Shown: positions 24,340-36,620 of the stretch, piece by piece
How positions within the stretch are numbered: position 1 is the first letter of the stretch
How the letters are laid out: every line of letters begins with the position of its first letter
Source: Sphagnum magellanicum
Lineage: Eukaryota; Streptophyta; Sphagnopsida; Sphagnales; Sphagnaceae
Direction of reading: 5' to 3'
DNA: 64,000 nt
Assembly: GCA_021904315.1 (NCBI GenBank)
Contig: CM038915.1
Location: 1 to 64,000, forward strand
Made by a program: the position numbers and the translations under genes
Notes under the pieces: generated by a model
What the model was told of the DNA's origin: nothing
What the model saw: the letters and a program-made list of their open reading frames with translations, nothing else
The model's database searches: none

Positions 24340-27300
24340 GACTCAATCCTTTTTGTAATTGATAAAGAAATTGTTGTGTAATTCATCAAGATTCTACTTA
24401 AAATTTTGATTTCTTCTTGTAATCATATGATCTACTATATTTCTTACCCTTACAATCCTTACATATTTTTTCATACTTTTTTTTTCCTGCTTTGCAAGGC
24501 ATTTGAAAGCATCAACATTTGGCAATGATTTCATTCACACGTTCATGACATCAAAAAAATTGGAGGTCGTTTGGTTTTCTTACCTCCGTCATCAACCTCA
24601 TGAGTTGCTTTCGTACTTCCACCAAGTTGTTGTCACGGTCTTTCATCAATTCTGAATACCTAGGCCTTTGAACAAAATTGTATATTTGGCTCGTTTATTT
24701 AGGCCCTATTTCTATCCAACTTCTAACAATAACTTTCAATGAACTTGGTGTATTGCATAACTTCCTCAAGCACAACAGTACTCATGCAAATTTCCTTTCT
24801 CATCAAACTTTGTTTTTTTTGTTGTCATCCTCATGGATTTTCAATTCTTCATTGCTGATTTAAACCCATCCAAGTTTAAATCAACAATGAAAAATTGAAA
24901 CTTTTGTTTAACTTGAAATCTTTAAATCAATAGATTTCATTTGATATTGAAGAAAAAAAAAATTCCCACAACTTTTAATTAAACCTAATGTGACCACAAT
25001 TTATCATGACATGCCATGGGTCCAAGCATTATAAATTAAATCACTCATGTTTCTTGCAACATAAGTAAAATGTAATTGTCAAATAAGTTTTGATATATTG
25101 AACTTAAAAATATTATTTAGTTCAATGATTAATATCAACATTTTTTTCAACTTTGTTTAAACTTTAAATAAATACCACATGCTTAAACTAGGTTTAAGTA
25201 GATTCATTGAAATTCAAGCAAATTTCACAACCTACCTTATAACTTTGAAGTAGGTACAAACACTTGTTAATGAAATAGGGTTAAAGTAGTATGATCGGGT
25301 GGACCTACAAGGAACTTCACAATAAATTTGACTGAACCCATTGAACCTTTTAAAAACATAAGAAACACTTTAAAAAATGTTTCATTTATATTTTTGTGAA
25401 TACATTACCCATGTTTTATAGATTTTGAAACTATAATGATATCAATAATATTTTGAATTTTGATGTTCCTAATCATTGTACTTAAAAACAAGTTTTTAGG
25501 AACATCATGAGACCCACATTCTTGGAATTTTTTGGTGAGGAAAACTTTTGAAACAAGTACAAGTTTTTTTTTAAAATGTATATAATTTTCATAAGTACTT
25601 TAAATGGTATTTTACTTGATTTTTTAATTTGATAAGTAATTGAACTATTGTAATTTAATTATGAATTTTCAAAGTTTAAAAACATGATCCCCGGGGAGGG
25701 GACACTAGTAAAAAAAAGTAGAAAAAACATGAGAAAAAATATAGGGTACAATGGTATTGGTTGTTGGGTAAAAATTATAAGTTAACTAGTTTTTAAAATA
25801 AGCTACTAGTAAAATAAGTAATATTACTTATTACTTTAAAATAAGTAATAATCAATTTAATTACAACATATGGTATGTAATAATCTAAAATATTGAATTA
25901 TAATTAATATAGGGTGGCTTTAATATGTATATATTAGAAAATCAAATAATAATAGGGTGATAAAAAATAGGTTGGACAATTATTTAATACCCCTTTTTAA
26001 AATGCTCGTTTGATGCATATAGATCCCAAATTTTACACTTAATGCCCCCCCCCCAAGCATGATTCTTAAACAAGCCACAACAATTAAAAATATAAAATTG
26101 TAATGATTTTCACCTATTTTATTCTGATAAAAACTTAAGGCCATATAATTTGAAATGCAATGGATAAACATGAAATAATAATAATCTATGGTTGTGAAAA
26201 TATTTAAAAGAAAGGGCCCAAGAATATTATTTGACTAATTTTTGTTCTTATCATTCCTTGAAAATGTTCCTACTAGTACCACCCAATCATATTTTCACCT
26301 AATATTTAAAAAATTAAGTTTTTGAATTAATTGGGTCTTAAATTATACTTGTGGCTTTTCATCTTTTTCATATTTCAATTTAAATATATTTAACTTATAG
26401 GGTAAAATTAGGTTTCAAAAAAATATTTGCTAATCATTTTCAAACATATTTGTTACTTAATCTTATTATACTAAATTTCTTCAAATTTTATACTCAACTT
26501 AACATAAACCCAATGGAAGCATAAATGTTTTCAAAATGAAACATGAAAAGTTGTCCAATTTTATTTTTTAATATATATATAAATATTATATTTTTAAATG
26601 GGATTTTAGATGGACATTTTTTTGTCTAATTTACTATGCTCACCACCCCCATGAATTTTTTTCTGTTATAAATTCATGGCATGCCATGATTTACTATGTG
26701 CCATTGAAGTTTTGTGTGTTGTGAATTCATGACATCAATATTTTTCATGTCATGCCATGATTTTTTATATTCCATGAAGTTCTTCGAACCATGAATTCAC
26801 AACATGTGTATGCGTAATAAGTAATTCCTTTTTTAACTTGTAGTTATGATTACATAACTAGTAGTCATTGAAAGATGTGACACATGTCCTTTTAACTTTG
26901 TAATTATTTAATAGGCTAACTTAAGTTAGTTAGTTACTAAATTACCTTAGGTAGGTTACCTAGTGGGTGTTAACAAGGTAAAGTAGACAAAAAAAAAGTA
27001 ATATGCTCAAAGTCTAATTTTTAAATGGAACAATTTTTTATATGGACACAAGAAAATAGATTCAAAATATTTTGAAGTAGAAATATGAAAGCATAGGTCC
27101 CTACATTTAGTTTATGGGAAGTTGGATATAAAATTTGAATAACTTTGATATCATAAAAGTAGGTTGAAAGTATGTTTGAAACTAACTAGGCCAAAATGGT
27201 GTTCAAACTTATTTCATATTTTTAAAATTTTAATATATTATAATTATAACATTCATAATTTGATAATACATAAATATTTTTTAGGGCTTCATTAAGTTGA

Positions 27301-27800
27301 ACTTTTTAAATATATATAATTTCATCTACATGTAACCCATTTTGCAAGATCGAACATTTTGTGCAAATACAAATTATTTTAAAAATTCTACTTAATTAGT
27401 TTGATGGCATCAATTGTAAGTATTTTCTTTCAAAGTTCCACTAATATTTTCTTTTGATTTTATGACCACAAGACTTTAAACTCTCTCCAATCCATTGCTG
27501 GACTACTTTAGAATTGTTCAATCTCTCAGTAGGCAAGTGGGCCTTTCAAACTTCAATTCTCAGGGTTAGATGAGAATATTTGCATGTGTGTGCAATGACT
27601 TCAACCGGATCTATTTTCAAATGCGCTTGATGAATACTTACATGCCAATGAACTTGAGGGTGATTGTGTAGTGCTTTTTTATTAGCATTTTATGGAAGAA
27701 TTTTAGTTTTTCTGTTAATGACATTTTTCCAGTCCAGAAATTCTGTGTTTATTGTTACCAATATTATGCATAAGAGTGAACATCTTTTAGATGCACTTGA
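24340..27800. other. Very AT-rich interval, no gene seen
   Basis: Long A/T runs and only short frames. A palindromic spot near 24,855-24,895 (GATTTAAACCCATCCAAG with TTTAAATCAACAATGAAAA inverted) could form a small hairpin. Nothing else was recognised. Confidence 0.45.
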
Positions 27801-27839
27801 ATTTACTTGCACATATGGTTAATTGCTAATGACCTTGGG

Positions 27840-28802
27840 GTAAATTACTCTTTTACCTTGGCAAGGGGCACACTACAACCTAATGAACCTGCTCATACTC
27901 ATGGAAGTCTGCAGCCTGGGTCTCCACTATCTGCACCAACAGTAAAAAGTGCCATAGCAATGGAACATGCTTCAACACTCAAATGCACACCAATAGAATC
28001 ACAAGAATCAGGAGCATTCGTTGATCCAATTCCAACATTTAACTCATTGACAATGTCAATTGCTTTGGCTCCCATTCTCCCACATCACATCTCATTAGAA
28101 TCACATGGTACGAATTTTCAGCTAGTCCCAATGCTGGAACCTATCTCCATGTCACCAAATGTGACAATGCCACATGGTTCAGATTCATTTAGAGCCCAAC
28201 TGACACAGAATGTGGAGGTCTTAAAGTCAACTTTCATTAATAGTTCTGGGACACCATTCTGTGTTACTGCAAGGCCATTTGTGGTTGGAGAATACTCAAC
28301 ACATTGCCTGAGATCTTCAAAAGAGTCATTTGTTGTTACTTCAGAGACCCTTGTAATAGGGTCAATGTCTTCTGAGCTTTCTGATATGGATTTAGTTGCA
28401 GCATCTGATGAAATACGTCCTCTCCCTCTTCTCATTAACTCAAAAGGTGTTGACAATTCCTCCATTGCTCGAAGTAGCCTCACCTCTTCTCACAAGCCTG
28501 GAACATCCCTTGTAGGTATGAAAAGTTTTAACCTTGCTACCAATGGGATTGATGAAAACAAAATACCACAATATCCCACTATTCATGACTATGAATATTT
28601 GACATGCCTTGACTTTCACCAGTTATCTTTTCCCAAAACCAACAATCCTGATGCATACCACAACAACAATATGAATGAACCCAACTATAGGCCCACACGT
28701 ATTGAATGTAGTCTAACTAGCCTATCATCTTCTGTTTTTCCCCCCCTTGTCTATGGCACACCAAGCTTATCATGTTTTGTTTCCCCTGGTTCGAGAGAAT
28801 GA
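27840..28802 (+). CDS. Unrecognised Ser/Pro/Thr-rich ORF (~320 codons)
   Basis: The frame is open from before 27,810 to the stop at 28,802. The first ATG in frame is near 27,960 (MEHASTLKCTP). The product is rich in Ser, Pro, Thr and Asn with few charged clusters, for example LSDMDLVAASDEIRPLPLL and YPTIHDYEYLTCLDFHQL. I recognise no domain. It is the longest open frame in 24-30 kb and would be unusual by chance in such AT-rich DNA, so it may be an exon or a linker region of a decayed mobile-element protein. Function unknown. Confidence 0.3.
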   Translation, partial: VNYSFTLARGTLQPNEPAHTHGSLQPGSPLSAPTVKSAIAMEHASTLKCTPIESQESGAFVDPIPTFNSLTMSIALAPILPHHISLESHGTNFQLVPMLEPISMSPNVTMPHGSDSFRAQLTQNVEVLKSTFINSSGTPFCVTARPFVVGEYSTHCLRSSKESFVVTSETLVIGSMSSELSDMDLVAASDEIRPLPLLINSKGVDNSSIARSSLTSSHKPGTSLVGMKSFNLATNGIDENKIPQYPTIHDYEYLTCLDFHQLSFPKTNNPDAYHNNNMNEPNYRPTRIECSLTSLSSSVFPPLVYGTPSLSCFVSPGSRE

Positions 28803-30110
28803 GACACCAAGTTCTTTTTTTGGACAAGTAAGTTCTCAATGCCCCTCCAGCAGCATCTCTTCCATTGGTGTGGCAAACAGGCAAGTTGTCTTGATGAGGA
28901 AGAATAGAAAAGAACTCATGGACAGGACTGGGAAAGTGTGCACACTTCTAATTTTGGATGTATATTGTTTATGAGTTTGCAATCAGGTGATAGGCTGCAA
29001 CAATGAGACACTAGCAATGTACAAGCAAATGAATCATTTCTGTGTGTCAACAAAACATTTGTTGGCAGTTCTTCATATAGCTCCTAGCACATGCATTCTT
29101 TTTCTTTACAACGTTTTGACACAACAAACATATGGAGTTTACCAATCTTCTTCATATGGTATGAAGCCCGTATGTGAAACTTCCATTATTCTCATTCCTC
29201 TAGGGTGTTGTTACAGGAGACTATTGGTGTCACTGAAACTGGATTCCTTGTTTATATCTAACATGGATGGACACTTGGTGGTTCTATTTGTATGGAAAAG
29301 AGATGGCATTGCCTCATTGTTATGTTGAAAGCTGAACCAACATAGGGCTAGTATTGACCATGTGCTGAATCACTAGTGTGAACCATTCTCATTAATTTTA
29401 TTTATCTCAAGCTTCTCCTTGATTGAATCAAGGCTATGCAAGCTCAAAGAGAAGCCATTTAGCTAAGTTCATGACAAAGGGTTCATGATGCAGATGGTGG
29501 GGCCCATGATGGAGTCAATGGTGGTGTATGCTCCTTCGGTTGGGCTTGACACCTTGCATGATTATCATGTATCACTCATAGGTGCAGAGCTTGAGTCTAT
29601 GCTTCGTCGTGCCACTCAGATGTTTGGTAGGCCTCTGTACCTTTCTTTCTGGTTTTGTAGCACCATCTACCCTCCCTACATATCATCTAACAAAAGGGTC
29701 TGAAGGCTTGGACATAAATTTTAGATTATTGTATTTTCTTTTTTCTGGATTGAAAGGAAATTCATTTTCTAGCTTCAAAATTTCCATGTGCTTCACAACC
29801 TTTAAAGGGATATTTTTGTATTATAGAGGCTATGGTGTATACAAAATGAGTTCCTAAAGTTCCTAGGCTTTGGGTTTTTCAATGGTTCATCACTGCTGAA
29901 TGCATATACAGTAGCTCAGACATGTTGGTCAATTTTTATGACCAACAACTCCCGAGAGTTTGTTGCAGTCACCAACAAGGATTGCAAACATGAGGGGCCT
30001 GAATTAATGTTTGTTTTCATCCTCCACTGCAAGGTGTAGGTTCAGATTTTCTTGTGCAAAAAACATGAGTCTACTTAAAGTCATAGTTAATTTTACTTTG
30101 ATTGTAGAGT
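28803..30110. other. No gene recognised
   Basis: Several forward frames of 70-115 codons without motifs. Confidence 0.35.
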
Positions 30111-30114
30111 TTGA

Positions 30115-30540
30115 ATAACAGAGAAATGAAAGAGATGCAAAGAAACAGCCAGGTCGTGCCTGGATTGAAGTGAATGATGCACTGCATTCATTTGTAGTAG
30201 ATGATCAAATCCACCCTCGAATGATCAAAATCCATGCAGAACTGAAGAGATTTTCAGGTCTGATGATGATGTGGGGTATGTCCCCAATACAAATTTTGTG
30301 CTGCGTGATGTGGAGGAAGAAGAAAAGGTGTTTCATTTGTGTCTCCATAGTGAAAACTGAGTTATTCATGAGCACTGATCCTGGTACTCCACTTTGCATT
30401 GTCAAGAACCTGTGGGTATGTGAAGACTGCCACACTTCTACAAAGTTCATTTCAAAAATAGTCAGGAGAGAAATCATAGTGAGGGATGCCAATCTAATCA
30501 CACTTCATCTGAATTCATCAGGGACTGCCAATTGAATAAA
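30115..30540 (+). pseudogene. DYW-domain relic of a PPR protein (forward strand)
   Basis: The frame reads [20 protein letters not shown], then [20 protein letters not shown], a degenerate middle, then [20 protein letters not shown] and [12 protein letters not shown]. This follows the E+/DYW end of plant organelle RNA-editing PPR proteins ([40 protein letters not shown]). The CxxC zinc ligands (CEDC) remain, but the HSE catalytic block reads as unrelated sequence, the terminal DYW tripeptide is lost and no PPR repeats precede it. It is a truncated, non-functional piece and one of several DYW fragments in 30-42 kb. Confidence 0.8.
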
Positions 30541-31260
30541 GTTCAACAGTTCAGGCATTTGGTGAATGCTCAAAGGATCAGTGCCTCTCTTGTACCAGAA
30601 TGGTGGTTCCATCTCTCAAATCCCATGAGCCATTCAAGCACCCATCTATATGACACCATATCAATCCTTCAATGCATATCCCTCCCACACAGCTCAACCC
30701 ATTTCTTTAGTAACAACACATGAAAACCACAGAACTGACATGAATATATTCAGCTTCAATACTCAGGAATCTAGAAGCAGACCATGTGCAGTCAAGTTTT
30801 TCCATTCAAACGAGTTATTCAAAAGGGTAACTGACTTTCTAAGCATCACACTGAAGATAGTATTTGTGACATCTGACGGGTCACCAACCATAAGAATTGG
30901 GATTTCAATTCATTGTGCTTGCAGGGGCAAATGTCTATTAGGGGGAGATGCTGTTCAAGAAACAGGCAATGGAAACATTGCCTCCTGGCTGCACCCTGGT
31001 GACCAAGGACCTTTGCCACAGAGAGCATGACTTAAACAATTAGTGTCTATTGTTTCACAGAGTTTGGTTCCCAGAAGCAAGTTGAAGTGGTCTATTATGA
31101 GATCGATATCAATTCATCAGACACCTCAGCTGTGCTCACTTTGGGCTGCATACACCTCATACTTCACAAATCATACTGGTGTTAGGCATACCCTAAATTG
31201 TCAACATTTCATTCAAAGCCAGAATACATAATCAGTGGAAAAGCTGATCTGCTGTCATCA
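30541..31260. other. No gene recognised between DYW relics
   Basis: Short frames only. Probably flanking sequence dragged along with the PPR copies. Confidence 0.35.
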
Positions 31261-31267
31261 CCAATAA

Positions 31268-31483
31268 TCACTGCAGGAGCAAAAACTGTCCAAAAAGATG
31301 GAATTGATATGCATCCCTTACTGTGATTGCTGTCCTAACTATCTTTGCACCGAACTTGGTGGAAGTGGGGCAGTCTGCACATACCTGCAGATTCTTGATG
31401 ATACAGATAGGAATAGCAGGAGGCATGCTGATGAGCCCAAATGCAATGGTGAGTTTCTCACTATGGTGACACACATGAAACAC
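31268..31483 (-). pseudogene. DYW-domain relic of a PPR protein
   Basis: The reverse-strand frame has VCHHSEKLTIAFGLISMPP, IIKNLQVCADCPTSTKF and KIVRTAITVRDAYQFHLFGQ. The HSE motif, whose Glu is the proposed cytidine-deaminase catalytic residue, and the CADC zinc pair are both kept, making this the best-preserved deaminase core in the window. There is no E domain or PPR tract immediately upstream in frame, and the end diverges before DYW. Confidence 0.8.
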
Positions 31484-31779
31484 TTTTTGGAAATGTTGTT
31501 ATAATCTCAAAATCCATTGTGTTTTCAAAATAACATCATACATAAGAGGAAAGAGGCACCAGACATAAGTGGTCCAAATGGTAGAGGCAGGAAATCAAAA
31601 CTACAAGGAAGCTGCATGGCCCCTTTTTCAGTGGTAACAGTTAACAGTGTCCAAATATGGCAGTTAAATAGTACCAATAGACATGCTACAAAAAGAAAGG
31701 AACTTGATATAGTGATTCACAAGACACACCACTAACATCACCAATAGTCCATCACAAACACTGTCCTAAGAATGATGAA

Positions 31780-32530
31780 AGCAATTGGCATCCTTTACCA
31801 TGATTGCTCTCCCAACTACTTTTGAATTGAACTTTGTGGAAGTGTGGCAATCTTCACAAACCCACAGATTTTTTATTATCTGAAGTGGAGTACCAGGCGC
31901 TGCGTTGATGAGCCCAAATGCAATAGCCAGTTCTCACCATAGTGACACAAATGAAACACCTTTTCTTCTGCCTCCGCAGCATGCAGTACACCTTTAGTAT
32001 ATGGTGCGTGTCCCACATCGTGCACAGGCCCTGACAATCTCTTCAGTTCTGCATGGATTTCAATCATCTGAGGATGGTCTTCATAGTCTACTACAAATGT
32101 ATTCACCTCCTTATTGACTTCAATCCAGGTGCAACCTGGCTCTGCTCCTTAACAGAGATCCTTGTTGCCAACAGCAGCATTTTCAGCCTCCAACTCAAGA
32201 AGTCATTTAGCAACACATTTCCCCATCTCCACATTACCATGAATTCTGCAAGCCCCAAGCAAAGCCATCCACACAGCCACAAGTGGTTTACATGGCATGG
32301 CCTTGATCATATTCTCTGCTTCCTGTAGATAGCCAGCACAACCAAGAAGGTCCACCCTGCAAGTGTAAAGTTCCAATTTTGAAGAAATCATGTAAATGGT
32401 GGTCATTGAAGCACCATAAAAGTGCAGGCCTTGTCCACTGAACCTGCATGGCTGCAAGCTGACAGAAGACAAACAAAGTGAAATCATCTTGCTGTACACC
32501 TTCACACATCGGTTCAAAATGTTAAGAGAG
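31780..32530 (-). pseudogene. PPR E-domain plus DYW relic
   Basis: Read from 32,517 down: YTCRVDLLGCAGYLQEAENM and IKAMPCKPLVAVWMALLGAC, RIHGNVEMG (the E-domain sequence typical of PLS-class PPRs), then after a break GCTWIEVNKEVNTFVVDYED, HPQMIEIHAELKRLSG and a degenerate HSE region. The order is correct but the frame changes and stops intervene. Upstream PPR repeats are missing; 32,530-32,760 instead resembles the 5' flank of the next copy (34,640-34,990), so this appears to be an internally deleted duplicate of that gene. Confidence 0.8.
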
Positions 32531-33100
32531 CATGCATGACATATCCATGGGGGGCTACATTGGTCCTCAAGCCAAGTGCATCCTGCATCTTCCTATGCTG
32601 GACAATTGAGTACCATTCACCTTCTCTGTGCCCACAATCCCACCACTGCAAAGGATCTCAAAAGAATTCTTGCCAACATGTCTCTCTCTGGCCTGCTGGT
32701 ACTGTTGGTCCCAATTTTCCACCCTGAGAAGTGCCAGTGCTCTGCTGCCCCAAATCACTATGTGTCCTAAGCCCTGCAACTCCAGGGTGAGTCCATGGCA
32801 CCCTGCCATCACCTTGAAGAACTGATGGACCAACCAAATTGAGGAACTTGGAACTCACAAGTTGCCAAACAACAGCATTGTGACTAAAAATGGGAAGATT
32901 ACACAGTGCAGCAAAACTTTTCTCCTCACTAAGGTCCACTCCCTAGAGTCTCACATATATCTGTCAACAACTCTATTATTCACAATGCTCAATAGCACCA
33001 GTTTTTTTATAAGGGATATAGTGATTCAGAAGACAGATTACTGGCATCACCACTAGTCTATGCAAGAACAAACACCATCTTCAAAGTGATGAAAGCGATT
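32531..33100. other. Duplicated flank between PPR relics
   Basis: Shares GTGCAAAGGA(T/C)CT.AAAAGAATT and nearby words with 34,790-34,990, the region upstream of the adjacent PPR relic. No independent gene is seen. Confidence 0.45.
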
Positions 33101-33109
33101 GGTATCCCT

Positions 33110-34640
33110 CGCCATGATTGCTCTCCCAACTATTTTTGAGATGAACTTTGTGGAAGTGTGGCAATCTTCACAAACCTGAATTTAAAAAAATGTTTGGAGA
33201 GGATTAAAGGGAGCTGTGTTGATGAGCCCAAATGCAATAGCCAGTTTCTTGCTATGGTCACACAAACGACTGCATTCTTCTTCCACATTATGCAGAACAA
33301 ATTTTGTACAAGGCATGTGCCCCGGGCATCACGCACAGGCATTGACAATCTCTGCAGTTCTGAATGAATTTCAATCACCTGGAGGTGGTCTTGATCTTCT
33401 ATTACAAACCTATGCACCTTATTATTCACTTCAATCCAGGTGCAATCTGGCTGTTTCTTCACACCTTTTTCCTTTCTCTGCCATTCAACGTCCTCACAGA
33501 GATGCCAGTTGCCAGCAGCAGCATAGATGTTTGACAGCAGCACATAACCAGCAGCATTGTCAGGCTCCATTTCAAGAATTCAATTGGCAATATGTTCTGC
33601 GATCTCCATGTTCCCATGAATTCTGCAAGTGCTGAGCAAAGACATCCATGCAGCCACATGTGGTTCATAGGGCATTGCCATGACCAGCTTCTCTGCCTCC
33701 TGTAGATGGCCAGCATGGCCAAGAAGGTTGACCATACAGGTATAATGTTCAAATTTTATGGAAATCATTTAGTCTGTGACCATTGATGCATAACAGTGCA
33801 TGCCTTCATCCACCTGCATGCCTACAAGCTGACAGAAGACAAATAAACATGATATCATCTGGTTGTACACCTTCTTGACACATCTGTTCAAAATGTTTAG
33901 GAGTTTCCTTACCGTGCCCATGCATGGTGCGTCTGACAAGTATGGCAGTCCAAGTTACCAAATCTTGAGATGGCATCTTGTTGAAAACTCTCCAAGCATC
34001 CTCCATGCTCCCACACTTTGCATACATGTCCAGCAAACTCCTCCCCACAAAGACATCTGAATCCCATCCATCTTCCACAATCTGCTGATGAACACATCTA
34101 TCCTCTTCAAGGGCAACTATCCTGGCACATGCATTCAGCACCCCCAAAAAAGCAACAGAGTCTGGCTGCACACTCTCCTGTTGCATTTGTTGAAAGAGTT
34201 CCAGCACATTCTGCCCTTGCCTGGATTTCACATGTCCCAATATCATGGCATTCCAAGTGACCACATCTCAAGATGGCATATTGTCAAACACTCTCCAAGA
34301 CTCCTCAATGCTCCCACATTTTGCATAAATGTCAACCAAGCTATAGCACACAAAGACATCAGACTGGGAACCAGTTTCAATGAGCTATTTATAAACAAGC
34401 CTGCCATCTTCAAGTGTTCCTAAACCAGCACATGCCTTAATCACTTGAACAAAAGTGAATTTGTTAGGACTCACTCCTTCTTGTTGCATCCATCCTTCAC
34501 ATATTTTGAAAGCTTCTGATTCCATCCAAAGATGTTCAATTGCACTGTGTCTTGTGCCATTGCAGCTATCTCTGCTGCCACCCATGGCAGGTTTCATTGG
34601 TCCCCAAGCCAGAGTGCATCCTGCCAGATTTTATTTCTCT
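33110..34640 (-). pseudogene. PPR-DYW pseudogene (PPR repeats, E, DYW)
   Basis: This is the longest PPR copy. From 34,597 down the reverse strand shows a partial P/L/S repeat tract: KFTFVQVIKACAGLGTLEDG, VVTW then NAMILGHVKSRQGQNVLELF, PDSVAFLGVLNACARIVALE, SLLDMYAKCGSMEDAWRVFN, MPSQDLVTWTAIL and PDDIMFICLLSACRHAGG. E-domain sequence follows (YTCMVNLLGHAGHLQEAEKL, RIHGNMEIAEHIAN), then NAAGYVLLSNIYAAAGNWHL, KKQPDCTWIEVNNKVHRFVI and a corroded DYW domain. Several frame changes and stops separate these blocks, and no start codon or transit peptide is evident. Intact relatives are nuclear-encoded and edit C to U in organelle transcripts. Confidence 0.88.
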
Positions 34641-35640
34641 ACAACCAGAAATCCAGATCAAGTTGATCAGCCATGTATTCTCCACATCCCAGGCATAAAT
34701 GGCATCATAAGAACACAGAAAGCTGCACTGCCTTCTCCATCTGCATATTGCATTTACCTACCTTCTCCAGCCTACTACTACTATCCCACCAGTGCAAAGG
34801 ACCTAAAAAGAATTTCTGCCAAGTTTAGACCAGGGCAGGATAGCAACCAAGAGAGAGCAAGAAGATTGACAACAACAAGAGCTATGCCTCCATTGAAGTT
34901 TGATGTCTGACAGGTTTGATGTTCACTTACCTTCTCTAATCTGTGATCCCACCATTGTTAAGGATCCAAAAGGAACTCCCACCACACTTTCTGTCTCTGA
35001 CCTCCAGGGACGGCAGAAAAACTTCCTTTGTAGTTTGATCACATAGAAACCACGGTGAGATAATGCATCTTGCAGAGATTGTGTTCAACGGTACTCCAAC
35101 CTCTCGATTTGACTGGGGAGATATCACCATAATCAAATCAGGTCATGATTTATCAGGAAACAAAACACACGTATTGTGAGAAGAAGGCAGTACACAGAGA
35201 GGAACAAGACAGGAAAGTTAACAATTGCCATGATTTCTAAGTGTCACCTTTGTTTCTATTCGGTGCGGTCTGGAAAGAAGTGCCGTGTACCGCGAAAGTT
35301 ATTGATGAACAAAGTTGAATTGCGGGTGCACACAGACACGTAGCAGGAAGCTCTTCCTCGTCCACCTCTCCATGTGATTTGGATCTGCTGCTTTTGTGGT
35401 CTAGAATTGCAATTGTGCTGCTACAATGATGAAGAAGAATTTTTTGCTCCGCAATAACCCTTGGCAATTGCTCTCGCTCCTGACATTCCAAAAGCATTCC
35501 AAATAGACCCAAATGCTATTCCCTATCGAGCATCCGAAGTCGAACCAAATGCACTCTCGCCATACAACCCGGAAGATTCTCGGTGGGACAATTCCACATT
35601 GATCGTCATCCATCCAAAACCCCGGCACCCAAAAACCATC
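34641..35640. other. Flank of the PPR relic, no gene recognised
   Basis: Part (34,790-34,990) is duplicated at 32,540-32,760. The rest contains only short frames. A reverse frame at 35,237-35,628 has no known motif. Confidence 0.35.
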
Positions 35641-35647
35641 ATTTTAG

Positions 35648-36620
35648 TTGGGAAAAAATCTGTTAGTAATAGTCCAATCCATCCCAATTATTGACAGACC
35701 TCCTGTTTACAAAAATGAGAAGGGATGGGTTGCCAAAGGGTGCAGAGTTGAGGAATTCACGTCATAGAGACACCACCAATTCAATCTTCTTCCACAAATT
35801 TGATATTATACATCACCGGGACAGAGTGCGTTCAACCAGCTCAAGAGATGCAAGTTGGGCAACGAGCTTTTATGGGAAGAAAGCATTTAATGTCACATGC
35901 AATTGTCAAGGGAACTCAGTTACAGATTTCCAACTTAAGGGCAACTTGGTCAATGCAAATATGGACTTGGGAAAAAATCTCATCAAGAAACCCTACGGTC
36001 CTCCAAGAATGTGTAATCAGGTACACAATTTCTCATATATTTCAAGAGATTTTGGCACTTGAAATTCTAAGTAAGCCAACACTTTTAGGGTCTAGGAGAA
36101 ATTCAACTGGAAAATGTCTAAATCACTTGCGCTGGAAAAATTATGTAGCTACATTTTTTGAAATGCATACTACATTAGCTGCAGATATAGCATCTGTATT
36201 GACAATCTGAAGCAAATTGAAAGTCTGTTTGGATAAAATGAAAAGGAAGTGATGTTATCCAACAAAAGTTTTTCTTTGATAATCAAACCTCTGATTCAAT
36301 TCTGAAGAAACTTTGAAGAGTAGTTCTTGTTCTTCAACAGATCGATTAAACCAGACTCCGTGGAGTTGCAAAGCCTTATGAACCTTAAAAACTAACTATT
36401 GACAACTCCAATTCATACATAGCAGGAGTTCAAGAAAACCAATCTACAGGGAGGCTCCAAGGAGACTTTTTCAATGCTACTGCGTCTGATAACAATGTTC
36501 AACAATGCTGGTGTAAATTTGTTGATGAGCCTTAATGCAATAGCTACTTTCTTACTATGGTGACACAAATGAAGTACCTTTTCTTCTTCCTCAACATCAT
36601 GCTGCAGAAGTTTAGTATCA
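35648..36620 (+). repeat. Left arm of a ~1-kb inverted duplication (partner 41,474-42,450)
   Basis: Matches the reverse complement of 41,474-42,450 from TTGGGAAAAAATCTGTTA to ATACTAAAC..CTGCAGCATG with modest divergence and small indels. It carries the 3' end of the maturase relic (PVYKNEKGWVAKGCRVEEF, forward) and, at 36,413-36,610 on the reverse strand, a DYW fragment ([20 protein letters not shown]). Because the right arm sits in continuous PPR and maturase context, this arm is the derived copy. Confidence 0.85.
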
